The translations under genes were made by a program, and so were the position numbers. A stretch of 46,909 nucleotides of DNA from Paludibacteraceae bacterium (GTDB lineage: Bacteria; Bacteroidota; Bacteroidia; Bacteroidales; Paludibacteraceae): positions 1-46,909 of the forward strand of contig JAFUUE010000086.1 of assembly GCA_017483945.1 (NCBI GenBank), read 5' to 3'. Within the stretch, counting starts at the first letter, position 1, and every line of letters begins with the position of its first letter. A model generated the notes under the pieces. The model was not told the origin of the DNA. It saw nothing but the letters and a program-made list of their open reading frames with translations, and made no database searches. This document shows positions 33,112 through 41,850 of the stretch, piece by piece.

Positions 33112-35884
33112 TATCCACATAGAGAAAGCCCGCACGCATAACCTGCAGGACATCACCGTTGATATACCACAGAACCGGCTCACCGTCGTGACAGGAGTCA
33201 GCGGCAGCGGCAAGTCCTCCTTGGCCTTCGACACACTCTACGCCGAGGGACAACGGCGCTATGTCGAGTCTCTGTCCGCCTACGCGCGGCAGTTCATGGG
33301 ACGCATGCAGAAGCCCGACGTCGAGCGCATCGACAATATCCCGCCCGCCATCGCTATCCAGCAGAAAGTGACGAGCCGCAACCCGCGCTCCACGGTCGGG
33401 ACCGTCACCGAGATATACGACTACCTCAAGCTGCTCTTCGCCCGCATCGGGCGCACCTATTCGCCTGTCAGTCACGCTGAAGTGCGGCGCCACACCATAC
33501 GCGACGTCGTGGACACGCTCATGGCACAGCCCGTCGGCACACGCGCCTACCTGCTGGCCCCCGTCGTCCTGCGCGACCGCACCCTCGCCGAGCAGCTCCA
33601 GGCATGGCTCACCGAGGGATTCAGCCGCCTCATGCTCCGGGGCGAGACTCTTCGCATCGACGACATACTCCGCGACGGCACCGCCGTCCGGGACACGCAG
33701 GACCTCTTCCTGCTCGTGGACCGCGTCGTTGCCGATGGCGAACAGAGCACGGCCAACCGCTTTGCCGACTCGGTACAGACCGCCTTCTTTGAAGGGCACG
33801 GAGCCTGCGCCCTCGTCACGGAATCCCCGGATAGCCGCTCTTCGGGCGCTAAATCCTCCAACCACTACACTTTCTCCCAGCGCTTCGAGGCCGACGGTAT
33901 CACCTTCGTCGAGCCGTCCGAGCATCTCTTTGACTTCAATAACCCCATCGGCGCATGCCCCGAGTGCAACGGCTTCGGCAACGTCATCGGCATCGACCCC
34001 GACCTGGTCGTGCCGGACAAATCGCTCTCTATCTATGACGGCGCTATCGCCTGCTGGCACGGCGAGAAGATGAGCCTGTGGAACGAGGCGCTCATCTACA
34101 ACGCCGACCGCTTCGGGTTCCCCATACACACGCCGTTCTATGCGCTCACCCCCGAGCAGAAACAGCTCATATGGACGGGCAACGAGTACTTCCACGGCCT
34201 GCATGACTTCTTCCACGAACTGGAGTCCAAGCAGTACGCCAAGATACAGTACCGCGTCATGCTGGCGCGCTATCGCGGCAAGACCCTCTGCCCCGTGTGC
34301 AACGGTCTGCGCCTGCGGCGCGAGGCCAACTACGTGCTCATCGCGGGGAAGTCCATCAGCGACCTGTGCAGCATGAGTATCAACCAACTCGCCGAGTGGT
34401 TCGCCCGCCTCACCGGCACCGACGGACAGGAACCGCTGCTCACGGCGCAAGAGACGGAGATAGGCAAGCAACTGCTGCACGAGATAACATCCCGCCTGCA
34501 GTTCATGCAGGATGTCGGCCTATCCTACCTCACGCTCAACCGCCAGAGCAACACCCTCTCCGGTGGCGAGAGCCAGCGCATCAGTCTGGCCAAGTCGCTC
34601 GGCAGCAGCCTGGTAGGCTCGCTCTATGTGCTTGACGAGCCGAGTATCGGGCTCCACCCGCGCGATACCGAGCGCCTCATCCATGTCCTCCGCCAACTGC
34701 GTGACCTGGGCAACACCATTGTCGTCGTGGAGCATGACGAAGACATCATACGCGCCGCCGATTATATCATCGAGATAGGCCCTGCGGCAGGCCGGCACGG
34801 CGGCCGACTGGTCTATGCCGGAGAGCCGCGCCCCCTGCCCGCCGACTTCCGCATACCCGAGTTCCGCCGCCCGTGGAACAACTACATCACCATCGAAGGC
34901 GCCTGCGAGAACAACCTCAAGAACCTGACCGTCAACTTCCCGCTCAATGTCATGACGGCCGTCACGGGCGTCAGCGGTAGCGGCAAGTCGTCTCTGGTGA
35001 GCAAGGTACTCTACCCCGCACTCAAGAAGCACTACGGCGGACTGGCGGAACGCACCGGCAACTTCGGACACTTGAGCGGCAGTCTGCACCTGGTGCACGA
35101 CATCGAGTTCGTGGACCAGAACCCGCTCAGCCGCTCCTCGCGCAGCAACCCCGTCACTTACCTCAAGGCCTACGACGAGATACGGCGCCTGTTCTCCGAG
35201 CAGCAACTGGCCAAACAGATGGGCTTCACCCCCGCACATTTCTCCTTCAACACGCCCGGAGGGCGCTGCGAAGAGTGTCAGGGCGAGGGAACCATCACCA
35301 TCGAGATGCAGTTCATGGCCGACCTCACTATCCCCTGCGAGCACTGCGGAGGCCGACGCTTCAAGCAGGATGTGTTGGACGTACGCTATCGCGGCAAGTC
35401 GATATACGACATCCTCTGCATGACTGTCAACCAGGCGATTGAGTTCTTCTCCGAAGACCCGGCCTGCGCCAAGATAGTCCGCCGCCTCAAGCCCCTGCAG
35501 GACGTCGGTATCGGCTACGTGCAACTAGGGCAGTCCAGTTCGACGCTCTCCGGCGGCGAGAGCCAGCGCGTCAAGCTGGCCTCCTTCCTCGCCCAGGAAG
35601 ACAGCGAGCCCACCATCTTCATCTTTGACGAGCCGACCACCGGCCTTCACCACAAGGATGTGGACGTGCTCCTAAGGGCTCTCAACGCACTCATATCCAA
35701 GGGGCATACGGTCATCGTCATTGAGCACAACCCGGGCATCATCCTTGCCGCGGACCATGTCATCGACCTCGGCCCCGAAGGCGGAGACGAGGGGGGCCGT
35801 ATCGTCTTCCAAGGCACGCCGGAGAACCTCATGCGCTGTGCCGAGTCCTACACAGGACGCTTCCTCTCCCGCATTAAGATTTAA
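33101..35884 (+). CDS. uvrA: UvrABC excinuclease subunit A (second Bacteroidota-type paralogue)
   Basis: 927 aa. Two ABC ATPase halves: Walker A GVSGSGKSS at 32-40 and again GVSGSGKSSLVSKVL, and ABC signatures TLSGGESQRISLAKSL and TLSGGESQRVKLASFL. Zinc-finger Cys pairs are in GACPECNGFG, LCPVCNGLRLR, RCEECQGEG and PCEHCGGRRF. UvrA recognises helix-distorting DNA damage with UvrB. The N-terminal half (RRYVESLSAYARQFMGRMQKP, then RNPRSTVGTVTEIYDYL) resembles, from memory, the second of two UvrA paralogues usual in Bacteroidota; another uvrA would then be expected elsewhere. The start at 33101 (MHANIHIEKARTHNL) is the conserved one, although the frame is open further upstream. It overlaps the HU-LysM gene by 11 nt. 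Confidence 0.93.
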   Translation: MHANIHIEKARTHNLQDITVDIPQNRLTVVTGVSGSGKSSLAFDTLYAEGQRRYVESLSAYARQFMGRMQKPDVERIDNIPPAIAIQQKVTSRNPRSTVGTVTEIYDYLKLLFARIGRTYSPVSHAEVRRHTIRDVVDTLMAQPVGTRAYLLAPVVLRDRTLAEQLQAWLTEGFSRLMLRGETLRIDDILRDGTAVRDTQDLFLLVDRVVADGEQSTANRFADSVQTAFFEGHGACALVTESPDSRSSGAKSSNHYTFSQRFEADGITFVEPSEHLFDFNNPIGACPECNGFGNVIGIDPDLVVPDKSLSIYDGAIACWHGEKMSLWNEALIYNADRFGFPIHTPFYALTPEQKQLIWTGNEYFHGLHDFFHELESKQYAKIQYRVMLARYRGKTLCPVCNGLRLRREANYVLIAGKSISDLCSMSINQLAEWFARLTGTDGQEPLLTAQETEIGKQLLHEITSRLQFMQDVGLSYLTLNRQSNTLSGGESQRISLAKSLGSSLVGSLYVLDEPSIGLHPRDTERLIHVLRQLRDLGNTIVVVEHDEDIIRAADYIIEIGPAAGRHGGRLVYAGEPRPLPADFRIPEFRRPWNNYITIEGACENNLKNLTVNFPLNVMTAVTGVSGSGKSSLVSKVLYPALKKHYGGLAERTGNFGHLSGSLHLVHDIEFVDQNPLSRSSRSNPVTYLKAYDEIRRLFSEQQLAKQMGFTPAHFSFNTPGGRCEECQGEGTITIEMQFMADLTIPCEHCGGRRFKQDVLDVRYRGKSIYDILCMTVNQAIEFFSEDPACAKIVRRLKPLQDVGIGYVQLGQSSSTLSGGESQRVKLASFLAQEDSEPTIFIFDEPTTGLHHKDVDVLLRALNALISKGHTVIVIEHNPGIILAADHVIDLGPEGGDEGGRIVFQGTPENLMRCAESYTGRFLSRIKI

Positions 35885-35899
35885 GATTCAAGATTCAAG
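35875..35899. repeat. 7-bp tandem array across the uvrA stop codon
   Basis: Units TAAGATT, TAAGATT, CAAGATT and CAAG. The first unit encodes the last residues of UvrA and the second contains its TAA stop (35882-35884). Confidence 0.8.
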
Positions 35900-35906
35900 C
35901 ACCATT

Positions 35907-35939
35907 CAGGTAACGGTCAGGTAACGGTCAGGTAACGAC
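35907..35939. repeat. 11-bp tandem array, 3 copies
   Basis: CAGGTAACGGT twice, then CAGGTAACGAC. It is the reverse complement of the unit at 15323-15355. Confidence 0.9.
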
Positions 35940-36010
35940 CGGGGACCGGATATATAATGCCCTTTACGCGTCCGTTTTTAGCCCATAACGCACTCATACA
36001 GAGACCCCCT

Positions 36011-36043
36011 CCCGAACCTGACCCGAACCTGACCCGAACCTGA
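36011..36043. repeat. 11-bp tandem array, 3 exact copies
   Basis: CCCGAACCTGA is repeated three times with no mismatch. The 337-nt gap 35885-36221 has no credible gene; it holds one 7-bp array, three 11-bp arrays and terminator hairpins. Confidence 0.92.
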
Positions 36044-36085
36044 GGCATGGATTCGGCTGAAAGAGAGGGAGATAAAGGGGGCAGC

Positions 36086-36129
36086 TCTGTTCCAGGTCTG
36101 TTCCAGGTCTGTTCCAGGTCTGTTAAGAG
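36086..36129. repeat. 11-bp tandem array, 3 exact copies and 1 partial copy
   Basis: TCTGTTCCAGG is repeated three times, then TCTGTTAAGAG. Confidence 0.92.
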
Positions 36130-36141
36130 GCTCAAAATCAG

Positions 36142-36201
36142 AAGCGGGTGCCTGCCCGAAGGCAAGCACCCGCTTGGGTCAGCTTCGCATGAGAGCGAAG
36201 C
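36142..36201 (-). terminator. Terminator hairpins for the T9SS-tail gene
   Basis: Hairpin 36142-36175 has a 10-bp stem AAGCGGGTGC/GCACCCGCTT and an inner stem closing a CGAA loop (UUCG on the minus strand), with a short T-rich stretch (TGATTTTG) following on that strand. A second hairpin, 36182-36201 (GCTTCGC/GCGAAGC), lies between it and the gene's stop at 36222. Confidence 0.75.
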
Positions 36202-36221
36202 GGGGAGACAGGGTGTGCGTC

Positions 36222-38174
36222 TTATTTCAGGACGGCACCTTGTACATTGTATTTCACGCCGTTGCGCAGGATAAAGAGCTGACCGTTGTCAAGCACCTTA
36301 ACGGCCTTCACATGCGACTCTTCCATCATCACTTCGGGGATAGCCTGTGCTGCGTCAAGATTGGTAGCCACACCGTGGTCAATCTCGATAACACCCTGAT
36401 ACTTCTTGAGTTTACCTACCACAGCTACATGGTCGCCGTCCTGAGGAACATAGCCGTTCTTGGTGGTGCACTTGTAGGCCTTGAGTTCGCCCTGTACGCC
36501 CTCGGCATACTCGTCAACCATGTACCAGAACATATTGCCTTCCTCGTCCTGATTGAAGCCGGTGACATAACCGATTACGCGGTAGGGGTCATCGGTGGAC
36601 GCATTATCCGCCAGGTTCACTCCGGCAGCCAAAGCACCGGCCACGTTGGTCTCAATAGGCTCAACGTCACGGATGAAGCCGACGGTTGCGGGGTCAACGA
36701 TTTCGCAGGTAGCGCCGTTGCCGTTCTCGATGGTGTTGTTGAAGCGCTTGATGACGCAGGTCACGCATACGAAATCACCCGGTTTGATAGAGTCAATATC
36801 ATGGTCTTGTACGAGCACTTGATAAGCCTCAAAATCGCCATAGGTACTGCCCTTGGTGTCAGTCATATAGAAAGTCTGCTTGTAAGCATAGTCACCGGTC
36901 TTGCTGTAAGCGAACTTGCCTGCGAACTTAGCGTAGTAGCCATAGACTTTGTAGGTCTGCTCGGTGACTTGATTGCTCTCAAGCTTCATACCGATTTGCT
37001 TAGCCAGCGCGCAAGTGATGGTGTTCAGGTCGTTGACACAAACGGAAGTGCCGGCCAGCACAATCTGGGCATCAGCCTTATAGATAGCACCCTCTTCATC
37101 CACTACATTCAGAACAACTCGATAGGTGAAGTCACCCTCAACAGGAGCGCTGACGAAGACAATCTTCAGTGAACCGGTCACCTCAATCTCTGCACCGTTG
37201 TAATGTACCACAGCGGGGTTATCTTCGGTAATCGTATATTCACCTGCGATAGCAGTACCCTGGGTCAACTGATACATATACTCAAAGACAGCGTCGTCGC
37301 CATTGCTCAGCGTCAGTTCCAGCACGTCCTCGTCGTCAATCTCTGCCACACCGGCATTGACAGTCAGGTCATACTCTGCGCCACGGGGAGCCTGGCCGAG
37401 AGTCTCCACATAGTTACCGGCAGCAATCTCGTAGATATTTTTATCCGTGTAGAGGGAGAGGGACTGAGCATACACCAGAACAGTATCGCCCAAGCGGATA
37501 AGGTCTTGCGCAGCCTCCAAGGAAGCGAACTTCTGGTTGCCGACACCTGCCACCTGATAAGCCTGCAGGCTGTCCGTATCACCCACATGGTCAATCATAT
37601 AGAACGATACTTTTCCGTCGAACGAGTTATAGGAATTGAACACATCGCTGGCTACGATACCCTTAACAAAGTGGTCATGTGCATCGTTAGCTGCGATAAG
37701 CGCACGTGCTTCCATAACGCCGATGGTGTCGGGAACCCACACGTCTGCAGCCTCACCGATGGTCAGCGTGATAGACGAAATCTTGCTGTTGGCACTTGCA
37801 GTAAATGTGATTTCAGTAGCATTACCTACCCACGACATTCCTGCAAACTCCGAGAAGGAGACAGCGGAGCCGGCAAACTCAACAGCCGTAATAGCCTCCG
37901 AGCACGCAAACTTCAGCGTACTGTTGGTGTAGATACGCAACTCACATGCTCCATTGTAATTCCAAATACGAGTAGCCGTCTTTGCCACCTGCGTACTGGT
38001 CATGGTCACATCATCAACGACAATGTTCTGCGGATTTGTCAGGTCTGTTCCCTTGCCCGTTTCTGGAACTGCGATTCCCATTGCGGCCGGATTGGTGAAG
38101 TCGAACACGACTTGACGAGCATTAACAGCCATCACAGCTATTAACGCCAGAAAGAAAGAAAAGATCTTCTTCAT
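36222..38174 (-). CDS. Large secreted protein with OB-like repeats and T9SS-like tail
   Basis: 650 aa with a signal peptide (about 1-19). The N-terminal domain (20-145) is beta-rich, with VEFAGSAVSFSEFAG and ITFTASANSKISSITLTIG typical of secreted Bacteroidales beta-sandwich domains. Three stretches of the pattern 'xVxGxVxx...FYMxDxxG...LxAYxV...GDxVxV' (near 165-250, 415-495 and 525-610) look like OB-fold repeats. The end (NGQLFILRNG, then VKYNVQGAVLK) is the same kind of sorting tail as in the protein at 17839-18840. It is probably exported by the type IX system; the function is unknown. It has its own promoter at 38235-38266 and a UUCG terminator, so it is monocistronic. Confidence 0.75.
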   Translation of the reverse strand: MKKIFSFFLALIAVMAVNARQVVFDFTNPAAMGIAVPETGKGTDLTNPQNIVVDDVTMTSTQVAKTATRIWNYNGACELRIYTNSTLKFACSEAITAVEFAGSAVSFSEFAGMSWVGNATEITFTASANSKISSITLTIGEAADVWVPDTIGVMEARALIAANDAHDHFVKGIVASDVFNSYNSFDGKVSFYMIDHVGDTDSLQAYQVAGVGNQKFASLEAAQDLIRLGDTVLVYAQSLSLYTDKNIYEIAAGNYVETLGQAPRGAEYDLTVNAGVAEIDDEDVLELTLSNGDDAVFEYMYQLTQGTAIAGEYTITEDNPAVVHYNGAEIEVTGSLKIVFVSAPVEGDFTYRVVLNVVDEEGAIYKADAQIVLAGTSVCVNDLNTITCALAKQIGMKLESNQVTEQTYKVYGYYAKFAGKFAYSKTGDYAYKQTFYMTDTKGSTYGDFEAYQVLVQDHDIDSIKPGDFVCVTCVIKRFNNTIENGNGATCEIVDPATVGFIRDVEPIETNVAGALAAGVNLADNASTDDPYRVIGYVTGFNQDEEGNMFWYMVDEYAEGVQGELKAYKCTTKNGYVPQDGDHVAVVGKLKKYQGVIEIDHGVATNLDAAQAIPEVMMEESHVKAVKVLDNGQLFILRNGVKYNVQGAVLK

Positions 38175-38234
38175 GATGAAATAAATGAATTGGTTGATAA
38201 ATATGGTTAATGATTTGTATTATCAATTCCGCTA

Positions 38235-38266
38235 CAAAGGTACAAAATAATTTGCATATACCAAAA
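38235..38266 (-). promoter_or_regulatory. Promoter of the T9SS-tail gene
   Basis: On the minus strand TTTTG (38262-38266), a 19-bp spacer and TACCTTTG (38235-38242). It overlaps the plus-strand promoter at 38251-38282. Confidence 0.7.
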
Positions 38267-38282
38267 TATTTTTGTACTTTTG
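38251..38282 (+). promoter_or_regulatory. Promoter of the sigma-54 activator gene
   Basis: TTTG at 38251-38254, a 20-bp spacer and TACTTTTG at 38275-38282. The predicted leader before the ATG at 38307 is about 18 nt. Confidence 0.7.
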
Positions 38283-38306
38283 CATAGATTTTATTACTAT
38301 TGTATC

Positions 38307-39497
38307 ATGGGTAAGAATGCAGCAAAGATATTAGTGATTGACGATGAGCGTGCTATCCGCAATACAGTCAAGGAAGTGCTCGAGTTCGAGGGTTATGCCG
38401 TGGACACGGCCGAGGACGGTAAGAGAGGACTTGAGATGGCGCAAGGAGGAGCATACGACCTCATCTACAGCGACGTGAAGATGCCCGAGATGGACGGGAT
38501 GGAAGTGCTGGCGGCTCTCAGGAGTGCCGAGAGCGGGGTGACCTGCCCCGTGGTGATGATATCCGGTCATGGCGACATACGTACCGCCGTGGACGCGCTC
38601 AAGGCGGGCGCATGGGACTTCATTGAGAAACCCCTCGGGCTGGACCGCCTGCTCGTCACCACGAAGAACGCCCTGGAGCACAAAGACTTGCAGAAGGAGA
38701 TAGGCGATAAGCGCCAAGAGATACGCCAACTGCGCGGGCAGGTCGAACAGCGCAACCGGATGGTCGGCGAGAGCGAGGCCATCACACGCGTGCGCGAAAT
38801 TATTGATAAGGTAGCGCCGACGGAAGCGCGTGTGTTCATCACCGGCCCGAACGGTACCGGCAAGGAGGTTGTCGCCCAACTGCTGCACCGCCAGTCTCAC
38901 CGCGCCGACCGCCCTTTGGTTGAGGTCAACTGTGCCGCTATCCCGTCAGAACTGATTGAGTCCGAGCTGTTCGGGCACATGAAAGGCTCGTTCACCGGTG
39001 CCGTCAAGGATCGCGCGGGCAAGTTCGAGCAAGCCGACGGCGGTACGCTCTTCCTGGACGAGATTGGCGACATGTCTCTGGCCGCGCAGACCAAGGTCCT
39101 GCGTGCACTGCAGGAGAACGAGATAACACGCGTTGGCTCCGACAAGACCATCCATGTCAACGTACGCGTGCTGGCCGCCATCAACAAGGACCTGCCGCGC
39201 GAGATAGCCGAGGGGCGCTTCCGCGAAGACCTCTACCACCGGCTGAACGTCATCCCTATACAGGTCCCCTCACTCGATGAGCGCAAAGAGGATATCCCGC
39301 TATTGGTCAACTGGTTCTCTGAACAGATATGCCATGAGCAAGGCATTGCACTGAAGGCTTTCGACGATGCTGCCATAAAGGCATTGCAGAACAGAACTTG
39401 GCCGGGCAACATACGTGAGTTACGCAATGTGGTAGAGCGACTGATAATCCTGGCCGGTGCACGGATAACAAAGGAAGACGTCGAGACATACGCATGA
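38307..39497 (+). CDS. Sigma-54-dependent response regulator lacking a DNA-binding domain
   Basis: 396 aa. The receiver domain covers 1-120 ([11 protein letters not shown], phospho-acceptor Asp in [11 protein letters not shown]). A coiled linker rich in Q/R (about 125-150) leads to the AAA+ domain with Walker [10 protein letters not shown], the sigma-54 contact loop [11 protein letters not shown] (GSFTGA rather than GAFTGA), Walker [12 protein letters not shown] and the R-finger region [10 protein letters not shown]. It ends at [23 protein letters not shown] without the Fis-type HTH of NtrC-family proteins. The stop overlaps recF (ATGA), so no HTH coding remnant can follow. A partner sensor kinase is not in the window. 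It may activate sigma-54 holoenzyme from solution, as described for Helicobacter FlgR. Confidence 0.9.
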   Translation: MGKNAAKILVIDDERAIRNTVKEVLEFEGYAVDTAEDGKRGLEMAQGGAYDLIYSDVKMPEMDGMEVLAALRSAESGVTCPVVMISGHGDIRTAVDALKAGAWDFIEKPLGLDRLLVTTKNALEHKDLQKEIGDKRQEIRQLRGQVEQRNRMVGESEAITRVREIIDKVAPTEARVFITGPNGTGKEVVAQLLHRQSHRADRPLVEVNCAAIPSELIESELFGHMKGSFTGAVKDRAGKFEQADGGTLFLDEIGDMSLAAQTKVLRALQENEITRVGSDKTIHVNVRVLAAINKDLPREIAEGRFREDLYHRLNVIPIQVPSLDERKEDIPLLVNWFSEQICHEQGIALKAFDDAAIKALQNRTWPGNIRELRNVVERLIILAGARITKEDVETYA

Positions 39498-40636
39498 CAC
39501 TGCAGACGCTGAACATACTAAACTACCGCAATATCCGACAGGCGGCATTGGCATTCTCGCCCAAAATCAACTGCCTGGTGGGACTGAACGGACAGGGCAA
39601 GACCAATGTGCTGGACGCCATCTACCTGCTCTCCTTCACCAAGTCCGCCCTCACCGCCACCGATAGCCTCAACATCACGCACGGCGAACAGATGGCTATG
39701 GTACAGGGCGTTTACGATGGTGCAGACGAGCCGGAGACGATATCCTGCGGGCTCAAGCGGGGGGTGAAGAAACAGTTCCGCCGCGGACGCAAAGATTACA
39801 AACGGATGCTCGACCATATCGGGCTGCTCCCGCTGGTGCTCGTCTCGCCGGCCGACAATGCCCTCATCGAAGACGGCTCCGAGGAGCGGCGGCGTTTTAT
39901 GGATACCGTCATCTGCCAGTACGACAAGACCTACCTCGAGCAACTCACCGACTACAACGCGCTGCTACGCCAGCGTAACGCCCTGCTCAAGCACTTAGCC
40001 GACCGTCCTGACGGAGGCACGTCCCTTACCGCCGAAGACGAAGCGCTGCTGGAAGTTCTGGAGATTCAAATGACGCCCAAGGCGCAATATGTCTTCCAAC
40101 GCCGCACCGCCTTCATTGAGACATTTGTCCCGCTGTTTCAGGAGCTCTATGCCCGCATCTCGAACGGGGCGGAGGTGCCGGAACTGACCTATGTATCGCA
40201 ACTGCAGAACCGCGACCTGCAAGAGTCCTATCGGCGTACACGTCCGCGCGATATCATCCTCGGTTGGACCAGCCAGGGTATTCACAAAGACGAGCTCAGC
40301 ACCAAGGTACGGAGCATCAACCATCCGGAAGAGAGCTACCCCCTCAAGCAGGTCGGCAGCCAGGGGCAGCAGAAGACCTATCTGCTGGCCATGAAATTAG
40401 CTCAAGCGCTCTTCCTCTACCAACGGACAGACAAACGGCCGATACTGCTGCTCGACGATATATTCGACAAACTCGACTCCGAGCGCGTACGGCGCATCGT
40501 AGAGTTGGTTCGGGGTGACCTGTTCGGGCAGATATTCATCACCGACACCGACCGGCAGCACCTCACAGAGATACTACAACCCGACGAACAGACACGCATC
40601 TTCCGTGTGGAAGACGGCAAGATAACACAAGCATGA
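39494..40636 (+). CDS. recF: DNA replication and repair protein RecF
   Basis: 380 aa. SMC-like ATPase with Walker A GLNGQGKT at 30-37 in the context [20 protein letters not shown], the conserved [24 protein letters not shown], the signature region [21 protein letters not shown] and Walker [14 protein letters not shown]. RecF loads RecA at gaps behind replication forks together with RecO and RecR. Length is normal. It overlaps the preceding regulator gene and the following GHL10 gene by 4 nt each, so the three are probably translationally coupled. The link between a sigma-54 activator and recF is unusual; no functional reason is evident. Confidence 0.96.
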   Translation: MTLQTLNILNYRNIRQAALAFSPKINCLVGLNGQGKTNVLDAIYLLSFTKSALTATDSLNITHGEQMAMVQGVYDGADEPETISCGLKRGVKKQFRRGRKDYKRMLDHIGLLPLVLVSPADNALIEDGSEERRRFMDTVICQYDKTYLEQLTDYNALLRQRNALLKHLADRPDGGTSLTAEDEALLEVLEIQMTPKAQYVFQRRTAFIETFVPLFQELYARISNGAEVPELTYVSQLQNRDLQESYRRTRPRDIILGWTSQGIHKDELSTKVRSINHPEESYPLKQVGSQGQQKTYLLAMKLAQALFLYQRTDKRPILLLDDIFDKLDSERVRRIVELVRGDLFGQIFITDTDRQHLTEILQPDEQTRIFRVEDGKITQA

Positions 40637-41850
40637 GAAAGATTATCAGCATCCTACCGGCGATACTATTCGCTATGCTGCTGCACGCGGACATCACGTT
40701 CCGCGGCGCATGGATAGCGACGGTAGCCAATATCGACTGGCCCTCCGCCACCGATATACCCTCCGCACAAAACGGCTATACCCCGAATATCACCGGACAA
40801 CAACGCACGATGACCGAGTTGCTGGACTCACTACAGGCCATCGGCATCAACACCATCATCTTCCAGGCCCGCCCCACGGCCGATGCGCTCTACCTCTCGC
40901 CTCTCGAACCCAGCAGCCACTGGCAGGCAGGGCGCCAAGGTGCTATGCCGGGCTACGACGTGCTACGGTTCGTGCTGGACGAGGCACATGCGCGCGACAT
41001 GCAGGTGCATGTGTGGCTCAATCCCTACCGCATCACACTCCACACCATGGACACGGCGATGCTGGCGCCGGGACATATCATGCGGCAACATCCGGACTGG
41101 TGCTGGCGTTACGGCAAGCAGTGGTATTTCGACCCGGGACGCGAGGAAGTGATACAATGGATATGTGATGTAGTGGAAGACTTGGTCTGCCGCTATGATG
41201 TGGATGCGGTCCATATGGATGACTATTTCTATCCCTACCCCATCGGGCGTCAGCGTCTGCCCGACCACAACACGTTCCGCGCCTTTCCACGCGGCTTCGA
41301 GAACATCGACGAGTGGCGACGTGATAATGTCAACCGGGTCATCCGTCGTCTGTCCGAGGTTATCCACACGACACGACCGGGCACGGAGTTCGGCATATCG
41401 CCCTTCGGCGTATGGCGCAACGCGGCAGTGGACTCCGTGATGGGCAGTGCGACGCAGGCGGGTATCACCAACTACGACGACCTATACGCCGACGTGCTAC
41501 TATGGATGCGCGAAGGATGGATAGACTATGTCGTGCCACAACTATACTGGGAGATAGGCAAGGCCGTAGCAGACTATGAGGTGCTTGCCCACTGGTGGGC
41601 CGACCATAACTACGGATGCAAACTCTATATCGGCATGGCCCCCTATCGTCTGGGGGGGCCAAAAGAAGCTGCAGCATGGAAAAAGGGCAACGAGATAGCC
41701 CGGCAGATGCGGCTCAACCGTACCATTCCCGAGATAACCGGCGAGTGTTTCTACTCCACCCGCCCCCTGCTGCTCAACCCGTTAGGCGTATGCGACAGCA
41801 TCCGCCAGTTCTATCGGACAGCCGCAGAAGAATCCAAGACACAACCATGA
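40633..41850 (+). CDS. Secreted GHL10/DUF187 family glycoside hydrolase
   Basis: 405 aa with a signal peptide (about 1-19). The TIM-barrel family 10-like (PF02638) pattern is clear: FRGAWIATVANIDWPS, INTIIFQARPTADALYLS, VHVWLNPYRI, DVDAVHMDDYFYPYP and FGISPFGVWRN, then VPQLYWEIG. Members include E. coli DigH, which cuts peptide-free peptidoglycan glycans, so a cell-wall role is likely; other substrates are possible. It is predicted to be periplasmic. The start overlaps recF by 4 nt (ATGA) and the stop overlaps the tex start by 4 nt. Confidence 0.88.
   Translation: MRKIISILPAILFAMLLHADITFRGAWIATVANIDWPSATDIPSAQNGYTPNITGQQRTMTELLDSLQAIGINTIIFQARPTADALYLSPLEPSSHWQAGRQGAMPGYDVLRFVLDEAHARDMQVHVWLNPYRITLHTMDTAMLAPGHIMRQHPDWCWRYGKQWYFDPGREEVIQWICDVVEDLVCRYDVDAVHMDDYFYPYPIGRQRLPDHNTFRAFPRGFENIDEWRRDNVNRVIRRLSEVIHTTRPGTEFGISPFGVWRNAAVDSVMGSATQAGITNYDDLYADVLLWMREGWIDYVVPQLYWEIGKAVADYEVLAHWWADHNYGCKLYIGMAPYRLGGPKEAAAWKKGNEIARQMRLNRTIPEITGECFYSTRPLLLNPLGVCDSIRQFYRTAAEESKTQP

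Noticed and set aside
33077..34480. 467-codon minus-strand ORF opposite uvrA
   Set aside because: uvrA in the other strand has all expected motifs, so this is a composition shadow.
36174..37172. 332-codon plus-strand ORF opposite the T9SS-tail gene
   Set aside because: The minus-strand gene has signal peptide, promoter, sorting tail and terminator; the plus ORF has none of these.
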